A stretch of 10,894 nt of DNA, taken from assembly GCA_023356515.1 (NCBI GenBank), contig JAKQYG010000098.1:1-10894 (forward strand), in the 5' to 3' direction. The first letter of the stretch is position 1, and every line of letters begins with the position of its first letter. Both the position numbers and the translations under genes were made by a program. Of this stretch, positions 1 to 5,554 are shown in pieces. Under the pieces are notes generated by a model. It was not told where the DNA came from, searched no databases, and was given only the letters and a program-made list of their open reading frames with translations. Origin of the DNA: Trichodesmium sp. MAG_R04 (GTDB lineage: Bacteria > Cyanobacteriota > Cyanobacteriia > Cyanobacteriales > Microcoleaceae).

Positions 1-352
1 ATCCTACCTCACTAAGTACTCTTTGAGTCGAACAGTTACCCATAACTGCTGTTACCTGATCGGCATAATCTTTTTCAGTTTGAGCATGGCGAAAGTAAAT
101 GACATAACCTCCTTGTTTTAGAGCATTAAGGAGATTTGTGCCACTGAGCTTATCCTTAAAGTTAGCATTGGCTAATTCACCTTTGGTCATAGTTTCTTCA
201 CTTGCTACAGTTTGAGTTTGAGCATTAGCTTTATCTGTTCTAGCTGTTATATCCTTTGTTGTGGATCTAGAAGAAAGCTTACATCCAGTCAAAGTCACTA
301 TGGCAGTTAAAGTTGTCGCACTAACAAGGGAGAGAAATTTATTTTGTAACAA
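1..352 (-). CDS. Histidine phosphatase family lipoprotein (3' part beyond the window)
   Basis: The first 117 codons are present; the C-terminus lies outside the window. Residues 1-24 form a lipoprotein signal: a basic start, a hydrophobic stretch and a lipobox L-T-G-C with the acylated Cys at 24. A polar Ser/Thr/Gln/Ala-rich linker (about 25-60) follows. Residues 82-93 carry the phosphoglycerate-mutase-like signature: a beta strand leading into F-R-H-A (R88, H89), where the His would be the phosphorylated catalytic residue. This is the histidine phosphatase (branch 2/SixA-like) fold in a form common in cyanobacteria; the substrate is unknown. I infer a membrane-anchored enzyme facing the periplasm. 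The start is TTG at 352, chosen because AGGAGG lies 6 nt upstream and an in-frame TAA closes the frame a little further up with no ATG between. A TTGACA hexamer on the same strand (429-424) might be a -35 box, but its -10 is poor. Confidence 0.85.
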   Translation of the reverse strand, partial: MLQNKFLSLVSATTLTAIVTLTGCKLSSRSTTKDITARTDKANAQTQTVASEETMTKGELANANFKDKLSGTNLLNALKQGGYVIYFRHAQTEKDYADQVTAVMGNCSTQRVLSEVG

Positions 353-358
353 TTTAGG

Positions 359-364
359 CCTCCT
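359..364 (-). promoter_or_regulatory. Shine-Dalgarno AGGAGG fixing the TTG start of the phosphatase
   Basis: A perfect AGGAGG on the minus strand is separated by 6 nt (CCTAAA) from TTG at 352-350. Most other genes here have no recognisable SD, so this one is strong evidence for the TTG start. Confidence 0.75.
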
Positions 365-446
365 AAACTTTCTAATTAAGTATTATTTACAATAATTAGA
401 AGCTTAAGACTATTCATAATAATTGTCAATAGATAACTAAAACGAT

Positions 447-553
447 TTACAGCGCTTTTCAAATTGATGAACTACATCGCCATAACCAAAATATTGTAGG
501 GACCTTGCATGCAAAGTCCCTACTGTGGTCTACCAATATGAAAACTGCTGTAA
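447..553. repeat. TIR-bounded palindromic repeat, copy 1 (107 bp)
   Basis: The element begins TTACAGCGCTTTTCA and ends with the near inverse complement TGAAAACTGCTGTAA (13 of 15 positions match), so it has terminal inverted repeats. The centre is a strong hairpin: GTAGGGAC (496-503) pairs with GTCCCTAC (516-523), and the inner TTGCA/TGCAA also pairs. Related copies lie at 10247-10345 and 10469-10568, all in the same orientation. It is too short to encode a protein, so it is best read as a MITE-like or REP-like intergenic element. The GTAGGGAC...GTCCCTAC palindrome is, to my knowledge, widespread in cyanobacterial intergenic DNA. Copy 1 has the best preserved ends and hairpin. No clear target duplication is visible. 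Confidence 0.8.
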
Positions 554-787
554 TAGGTTAAAAAGCTTCTATTAGATAAACTGCAACTTAGTCATATATA
601 AAATCCCTCAGAGTCAAGCTCGAACAGAATAACAATAGGACCTACATATTACTATTATATATGGTGTATTTTTGGTAATTTATTTATATAAATAGACTTC
701 TTCAAAAATACTGATTTTGAAACAGCATGGTAGGAGTTTAAGGACCTTTTCTCTCTTTAGCTAACCTTTACGATCAAAATAAAGGTC

Positions 788-2188
788 TTAACATACTGGT
801 GTCTTTGTACTCAAAGCTTCTTCTAGCCAAACTTTCGGTAGTTGACTTGGCTTTTGAGGTAATTGCATTAGACCCATTTCTGTTAATCGAATCACATTAC
901 TGAGAGTTTCGACTAAAGTAGGATCAAAAGAAGTGCCACTGCGATCGCGACACTTTTCTAGGGCTTCTCCTAAACTAAGAGCAGATCTTTTACTTCGTGA
1001 TTGTGTAAGTTCCTGGAAGTAAGAAGCTAATCCCAAGATTCGAGACTCTATGGGAATCTTTTCTTCTATGAGACCATCGGGTTTACCAGTACCATCCCAA
1101 TATTCTAAGTGATGAAAAATAATTTTCGTCACAGATGCTAACTCGGGCATTGCTCCTAATAACTGACTTCCGAGCACACTCCGTTCCTGCCAAAAACTTA
1201 AAGTAGCATCATCTAATTCATCTGGTGTTTTAGTAAATATTTCTTTTGGTGCTGAGGTTAAACCTACTCGAAACAATAATCCGGCTAACCGCAAACGTCG
1301 TAAACTTAGAGTAGGTAAATCTAACATTTGCCCTAAAGTTTCGCATAAAGCTGCTACTTGTAGAGATGCAATAGAATTTGTTGGGTCACGTTCGTCTACA
1401 TTCTGAGCCATTCGTAAAAATGCCTGTAATTTGTTAGCATTGATATTGCGACTAACTCGTAATGCTTGACCTTCTAATTCCCAAAGTTCCCTTGTTTGCT
1501 TATTCATGGCTATTATTTGCTCTTGGGAAGTTTGCAGGTAAGAAACTATTCGAGACACTACATTAGTCATATCTATAGGTGGTGTTTCTTTAGTAGAGAC
1601 AATTTCTTGGTGTTCTTTTTGAATAGTATCTACTAGTGCTGGGTTGTAAGGGCGACATTTTTCTAGAAGAATTTCGGCAGCTTTAGCCACTAAGGTTTCA
1701 TCAAAAGTCCATAAACCATAGAATTTTCTCTCTATATCTACAGTTGGTTTACCATCGGTTAAATATTCATCTTGAGATAGTTCATAGCAAAGTACCATAG
1801 CTCGGTAACTTGGAGCTAGGATAATTAGATTCCATTCATTAACTATACTATCAGTTGTTTCTAGATTAATTAAGGATACATTATCTAACTGACTTGTAGG
1901 ATGTTTGGATAATCCACTATCTGGTACTGCTGCTATCATAACGTGACGGCTATATTGAGCTAATTCTCTATAACGGTCTGCTTCTTGCAAATACCATTTT
2001 CCTTGTTGAAATGTTACTAAAACTAATGGTTTAGCATTTGAATATTGACTGCTGACTTGTAATATGTGATCTTCTAATGCATGACATAGAGCTACTAATG
2101 TATTTTTCAAATAAACTCCGTAACTGGAAGGTAATTTTCCTTCTGGACTTCTTGTTTTAAGTTGATTTAAAGTTGATTTAGAATCCAT
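788..2188 (-). CDS. DICT sensory domain protein with degenerate HD-GYP-like domain
   Basis: This is a 466-residue soluble protein with no signal peptide or membrane helix. Residues about 20-170 match the DICT domain, a presumed sensory module found with diguanylate cyclases, HD domains and two-component proteins, mainly in cyanobacteria. A helical linker (about 205-250) leads to an HD-GYP-like domain (about 255-435). The end of that fold is recognisable: H-H at 359-360, then D365-G-T-G-K-P-D-G, then the helix around 385-395. The catalytic HD pair is missing: the expected L-H-D-x-G-K site reads F306-R-V-G-L, the early His is Ser or Asn, and the later His is Arg (near 336). GYP itself reads GKP. 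I infer a regulatory protein that has lost phosphodiesterase activity, possibly keeping a ligand- or partner-binding role. ATG at 2188 has no clear SD. It is probably monocistronic. Confidence 0.85.
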   Translation of the reverse strand: MDSKSTLNQLKTRSPEGKLPSSYGVYLKNTLVALCHALEDHILQVSSQYSNAKPLVLVTFQQGKWYLQEADRYRELAQYSRHVMIAAVPDSGLSKHPTSQLDNVSLINLETTDSIVNEWNLIILAPSYRAMVLCYELSQDEYLTDGKPTVDIERKFYGLWTFDETLVAKAAEILLEKCRPYNPALVDTIQKEHQEIVSTKETPPIDMTNVVSRIVSYLQTSQEQIIAMNKQTRELWELEGQALRVSRNINANKLQAFLRMAQNVDERDPTNSIASLQVAALCETLGQMLDLPTLSLRRLRLAGLLFRVGLTSAPKEIFTKTPDELDDATLSFWQERSVLGSQLLGAMPELASVTKIIFHHLEYWDGTGKPDGLIEEKIPIESRILGLASYFQELTQSRSKRSALSLGEALEKCRDRSGTSFDPTLVETLSNVIRLTEMGLMQLPQKPSQLPKVWLEEALSTKTPVC

Positions 2189-2459
2189 TTTTTTTATTTA
2201 AATGATAATTATTTTGATCTAGATAGAATTAATTTAGGGTATTTGTTAAATTAGCAAGCTAGAAAATTCAGAGATAAATTATTTAAAGCTTTCAGGTTTA
2301 GCAACCTTGCATAACAGCAAGTATAACTCAGTTTTAAAACATACGAGTATAGTATTGAGATTAAACTCACTAGCTCTAACAGCAGGATTGGATAGTTTTT
2401 CTGGGGTTAATTGTCCCTTATCAAAGATTTAAAGAACTAATTAGTTAGTCCTAATACCT

Positions 2460-2550
2460 CAGAACTTACGCAGTGCCGCCGTATGTAGTGTATTGTTGAT
2501 AATAAATCTGATATTTGCACTACAAGTAGTGTATTTGCGCGTAAGTCCTG
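2460..2550. mobile_element. 91-bp MITE with terminal inverted repeats and 5-bp target duplication
   Basis: The left end is CAGAACTTACGC and the right end, read inverted, is CAGGACTTACGC (11 of 12 match). The direct repeat TACCT flanks it on both sides (2455-2459 and 2551-2555), as expected for a transposition target duplication. An internal hairpin CACTAC-AA-GTAGTG lies at 2518-2531, and GTAGTGTA occurs twice. There is no coding capacity, so it would depend on a transposase supplied elsewhere. GGACTTACGC-type ends are, to my knowledge, common in cyanobacterial intergenic repeats. Confidence 0.85.
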
Positions 2551-2909
2551 TACCTTTTGAATTTTATCTTTTGGCTGCTGCCTCTTTCTTCAAATGTTTG
2601 TCTTTTTTGCTAGTTACCTTTAATATTTAGATTTACTGTATTCATACAGACAATGATTATTTTGTCAAGCATCATTAAGTTTTTGTAATAAAAAAGTTGT
2701 TAAATGTATTCTAATCATCTCTCAAGATTGATTTGATTGGTAAGCTACTAAAGTACACTTGGGTTCCTTGTATTTCTAAATCAGCGTCTTAAGAATGAGA
2801 ATTAAATAAAGTCCAGAATTTTTTTGAAATAACTAATGATGATATAGAGTTTCAGTAATTTAACTTGTGTAGATAATAAAATCCTCATTCCTTAACCCAT
2901 CATTAAAAA

Positions 2910-2938
2910 TTGACAAACCACTCATCTAATTTAAGTAT
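2910..2938 (+). promoter_or_regulatory. Weak sigma70-type promoter candidate for the DUF3754 gene
   Basis: A perfect -35 hexamer TTGACA (2910-2915) is followed at 16-18 nt by the AT-rich TAAGTATA. The -10 match is poor. If used, transcription would begin at or almost at the ATG at 2945, giving a leaderless mRNA. That would fit the absence of a Shine-Dalgarno sequence, but it is only a possibility. Confidence 0.25.
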
Positions 2939-2944
2939 ACAACT

Positions 2945-4273
2945 ATGGCAGTTTATCAAGACAGGGAAGCATTTATACCCTATTCTCGCAGGGATTTAAT
3001 AGAACTTTGCATTAAAGATGGTAAATTACCCAATGCTTCTGTGCAAAAATTTAGAGATTTTTGTTCTATTCTAATGGCTTATTACCATTTTAAACTACAT
3101 CAAAAACTAGAAAAATTAAAGGAAAACTATGCTCCTTTTAATCCTGATATTAATACTAAATATATTGTTGATCACTCAAAATCACAACTTATGATGATGA
3201 AAAGTAAGGTTGTTGATAATTTTAAAGAAGTTCTAGAGCAAGGTAATTATTATCCTATATCTAAGGTCAGTTTAAATCGTGCTTTTCAAGAAAAATCGCT
3301 AATTGAAGTTAAAACGAATATCAATTTTGATGATTTTGAAGAGATGATATGTTACTGTCGGGGAGACATATATCAAATTATACAACTTAAGAGATTTTTC
3401 CGAAAATTTGAAAAGAAAATTGATATTTTTGAAAGGGTTGCTTTATTAATTAAATGCCAAAATAAAGTTGCTCCTTCTGAAAAGTATCTGGAAGAGTCTA
3501 ATGTTATACCTAGTAAAATCTATATTTCTCTATATAAAAATATTCCTAAAAATGATATCGAGCTTCTATTTCCTAACATAAAAATTAGTATGACCTTGAA
3601 AGACCGTTTGATGTTAGTAGTGCCTGCTATTGGTGCAGCAGTACCTATTGTAATAAAAATCTTACCCCAACTTTTATTAATTATCAGTGTAATTGTCTTT
3701 CTAGCTTTTGGTCCGTCTTATTTAGAAAGATTCAACTTGAAAGCTAGTCAGGAAAATATTAGGAACATGACAAGAATCTTAATAGCTACATTATCTTTAT
3801 TGGTTACTTTAGGAGGATTTTGTTTCAAGCAATATACTCAATACAAAAATAAACGGATTAGGTTTCAAAAGCAGGTAACAGAAACCTTATTTTTCAAAAA
3901 TATTGCTAATAATTTAGGTGTGTTTCAATCTTTAGTTGATGATGCTGAAGAAGAAGAATGTAAGGAAATTATTTTGGTTTACTATCACTTGCTAACTAGC
4001 AATACATCACTGACTCCAGAACAATTAGATAGTAAAATTGAAACATGGATGGAGCAAAATTTTGATACAAAAATTGATTTTGATATTAATGGTCCTTTAA
4101 ATAATTTGACACAAATAAAAGGTAAAATTCTCAGTGATGGTAAAAATGAAGATCAGATTCCAGAAATTTCATTACTGACCTATAATAAAAATGGTTGTTG
4201 TCAAGTTTTATCTATAGATAATGCGAAGAAATTAATAGATTATATCTGGGATAATATGTTTCTTTATAGTTAG
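2945..4273 (+). CDS. DUF3754 / TMEM143-like membrane protein
   Basis: This 442-residue protein has the features I associate with the DUF3754 family, which includes eukaryotic TMEM143: an N-terminal R-E-A-F-I-P-Y-S and D-L-I-E-L-C segment (8-22), the Y-Y-H-F-K-L-H...PFNPD region (46-68), a D-F-E plus C-R-G-D segment (129-141), Y-K-N-I-P-K-N-D-I-E-L-L-F-P (197-210), then a membrane region. Hydrophobic stretches at about 222-256 and 275-296 suggest two or three transmembrane helices. A conserved C-terminal helical block N-I-A-N-N-L-G-V-F and the acidic E-E-E-C-K-E region follow (319-350). There is no signal peptide. The biochemical function of the family is not known, and nothing nearby suggests one. 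It is divergent from the DICT gene and convergent with the small minus-strand gene; the start ATG has no clear SD. Confidence 0.85.
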   Translation: MAVYQDREAFIPYSRRDLIELCIKDGKLPNASVQKFRDFCSILMAYYHFKLHQKLEKLKENYAPFNPDINTKYIVDHSKSQLMMMKSKVVDNFKEVLEQGNYYPISKVSLNRAFQEKSLIEVKTNINFDDFEEMICYCRGDIYQIIQLKRFFRKFEKKIDIFERVALLIKCQNKVAPSEKYLEESNVIPSKIYISLYKNIPKNDIELLFPNIKISMTLKDRLMLVVPAIGAAVPIVIKILPQLLLIISVIVFLAFGPSYLERFNLKASQENIRNMTRILIATLSLLVTLGGFCFKQYTQYKNKRIRFQKQVTETLFFKNIANNLGVFQSLVDDAEEEECKEIILVYYHLLTSNTSLTPEQLDSKIETWMEQNFDTKIDFDINGPLNNLTQIKGKILSDGKNEDQIPEISLLTYNKNGCCQVLSIDNAKKLIDYIWDNMFLYS

Positions 4274-4347
4274 TGCTAAAGTACTTATATCATCCTGTTT
4301 TTTGACTCCTATAAAACCTTAATACAGATTTTGATTCTTGGTTATTC

Positions 4348-4408
4348 TTTTTCATCCGCCAAGAAATTGATTTCTTGGCAGATAGTAAAAGCCATCTTTT
4401 AGATGACT
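4348..4408 (+). repeat. Two-hairpin repeat unit, copy A
   Basis: Hairpin 1 is GCCAAGAAA-TTGA-TTTCTTGGC (4358-4379). An 11-nt linker leads to hairpin 2, centred on CATCT-TTT-AGATG with an outer G/C pair (4391-4407). The same arrangement, with the shared lead-in TTTTTCATCC, recurs at 10593-10652, and an inverted unit lies at 10685-10735. The unit sits between the convergent 3' ends of the DUF3754 gene and the small membrane-protein gene. It could act as a transcription barrier, although no T-run follows it on either strand. Confidence 0.75.
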
Positions 4409-4462
4409 GAAGAAAGCTGATTTATTATAGCTAATTAATCAGAGTTGATATTACTTACCTAC

Positions 4463-4639
4463 CTAAGCCTCACTATTTTCATCCTTCTGACCAACTTTAG
4501 GAATATAATCAGGACGTTGAGTATTTTCCCAACCTGCAGGACGCTTAGAATTATACCAAGCAATTGAACCAATAGTTACAGCAGCCACAAATCCTAGTAT
4601 TACAACTCCTATCGGAATCCATAGATTGATTTCTACCAT
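4463..4639 (-). CDS. Small single-helix membrane protein, Psb35-like
   Basis: This 58-codon ORF has ATG at 4639 preceded 7 nt upstream by AGGAAG. The protein starts M-V-E-I-N-L-W-I-P-I; residues about 6-28 form one hydrophobic membrane helix ending in A-W-Y-N. A short hydrophilic tail follows, with S-K-R-P-A-G-W-E, then Q-R-P-D-Y-I-P-K-V and an acidic end. The helix followed by N-S-K-R-P-x-G-W and R-P-D-[YF]-[IV]-P-K-V pattern is what I recall of the cyanobacterial photosystem II assembly factor Psb35 (Ssl2148 type), which stabilises the CP47 module with its high-light-inducible proteins. I recall this from memory without an alignment, so the family name is tentative while the coding call is firmer. 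If correct, it acts in the thylakoid membrane. It is transcribed toward the DUF3754 gene and away from the TPR gene. Confidence 0.75.
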   Translation of the reverse strand: MVEINLWIPIGVVILGFVAAVTIGSIAWYNSKRPAGWENTQRPDYIPKVGQKDENSEA

Positions 4640-4646
4640 ATTAAAT

Positions 4647-4652
4647 CTTCCT
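4647..4652 (-). promoter_or_regulatory. Shine-Dalgarno AGGAAG of the small membrane-protein gene
   Basis: AGGAAG on the minus strand lies 7 nt before the ATG at 4639-4637. It supports both the reality of this short gene and its start. Confidence 0.6.
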
Positions 4653-4829
4653 ATTATATTTTTATTTGAGCATTATTAATATTATCTCATGCTCTAGAGA
4701 AGTTGAAAGAAAAATCTATCATTATTTCCAGACTGTAGGGCAAAAGCATCTTATTTGAAAGTTCTTATGTCAATTACCATAAACTTTGCTATAATTTTGA
4801 GTTTATATCTAAAAAAATTAATAAAAATT

Positions 4830-5360
4830 GTGAATTCAGAAAGTCTAAAATTATTTGAAACTGAATATAAGGCTGGCAAACAGGCTTTTGAAAGCGGTCA
4901 ATATAGTAAATCATTACAACATTTAGAAACTGCCCTAGAAAATATCAATCCTAATTCTCCCTTAGGAGGAGAGACACAAATATGGCTAGTGACAGCATAC
5001 CAAGCTATAGGCAAAGCTCAAGAAGCTACTGCTCTTTGTAAAAAACTTACTCGTCATTCTTATTTGCAAACACGCCAACAAGCAAAACGTATATTAGCTA
5101 TTCTGGAAGCACCTGTGCTGAGAACCAGACCAGAATGGGTGACAAAAATTCCTGACTTGGGGGCAATATCTGAAAGTGATGCTAAAGATCTTAGGGGTAG
5201 TGGTCTAGTTTCTCAAGTTAAGTCGCCTTCACCAAAACCAAAAAGTCCTCAGTTAGAAATTGTTGATCCTAGCAAGGTTAATACAAAAGATAATCAGTTT
5301 GTTTGGGTGGCTTTAGTATTGATAATTCTTGCTTTGAGTGGGTTAGTTTGGTTAAGTTGA
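4830..5360 (+). CDS. TPR protein with C-terminal membrane anchor
   Basis: From GTG at 4830 the product has 176 residues and begins V(M)-N-S-E-S-L-K-L-F-E. Its first about 90 residues are helical TPR-like repeats (A-G-K-Q-A-F-E-S-G-Q-Y, then L-G-G-E-T-Q-I-W-L-V-T-A-Y-Q-A-I-G-K-A-Q-E-A). The motif P-E-W-V-T-K-I-P-D-L follows, then a Ser/Pro/Lys-rich linker and a hydrophobic helix in the last 20 residues, so it is probably tail-anchored with the TPR part in the cytoplasm. This resembles a conserved cyanobacterial TPR family of unknown role. The start is uncertain: the frame is open back to ATG 4767 and TTG 4755, which would add a hydrophobic N-terminal segment. I prefer GTG because family members, as I recall them, begin at N-S-E-S-L. 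No SD supports any of the three. The partner of the TPR domain is unknown. Confidence 0.75.
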   Translation: MNSESLKLFETEYKAGKQAFESGQYSKSLQHLETALENINPNSPLGGETQIWLVTAYQAIGKAQEATALCKKLTRHSYLQTRQQAKRILAILEAPVLRTRPEWVTKIPDLGAISESDAKDLRGSGLVSQVKSPSPKPKSPQLEIVDPSKVNTKDNQFVWVALVLIILALSGLVWLS

Positions 5361-5554
5361 TCTTTTGGAATTTCCGTGAAGTTGACAAATATTTAACAAG
5401 TGATGCAGTTACTACAGCTTCTGCTTTGCTGATGGGCTGAGCAGGCAAATTTAGACAAAGAGTTAGCTTGATAGAATTATCTGATTAATGTTTTGATAAA
5501 AATGGCCAGAAAAACATTGAATAACTAGAAAAATAGCAAAATTATCTATAAACA

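Larger units (their letters stand above)
353..787. other. Intergenic gap with one dispersed repeat
   Basis: This gap separates the 5' end of the phosphatase gene from the 3' end of the DICT gene (both minus strand). It holds the phosphatase leader (353-446) and a TIR-bounded repeat (447-553). The segment 554-787 is AT-rich with no convincing ORF or RNA gene. An inverted repeat ACCTTTA/TAAAGGT (764-770 and 780-786) abuts the DICT stop codon but lacks a following T-run on the minus strand. Confidence 0.6.
2189..2944. other. Divergent intergenic region containing a MITE
   Basis: These 756 bp separate the divergent DICT and DUF3754 genes, so they should hold both promoters. The segment 2189-2454 is AT-rich with no ORF I can support. 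A MITE with its target duplication occupies 2455-2555. A small palindrome CTGTAT-TC-ATACAG lies at 2636-2649. The last 300 bp are AT-rich, with a TTGACA hexamer 30 nt before the DUF3754 start. No RNA gene was recognised. Confidence 0.6.

Noticed and set aside
764..786. Intrinsic terminator for the DICT gene
   Set aside because: The 7-bp stem is AT-rich, ends against the stop codon and has no T-run on the minus strand.
2636..2649. Operator palindrome CTGTAT-TC-ATACAG upstream of the DUF3754 gene
   Set aside because: A single short AT-rich palindrome about 300 bp from the gene, matching no binding site I can name; such sites are expected by chance here.
5381..5386. TTGACA as the -35 box of the TIR-AAA promoter
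   Set aside because: No acceptable -10 hexamer lies 16-19 bp downstream, and it is 170 bp from the start codon.
5294..5440. Open frame overlapping the TPR gene's end and running to TGA 5440, with a protein-like tail
   Set aside because: It has only 48 codons, no ATG or GTG start, overlaps a better gene in another frame and resembles no family I know.
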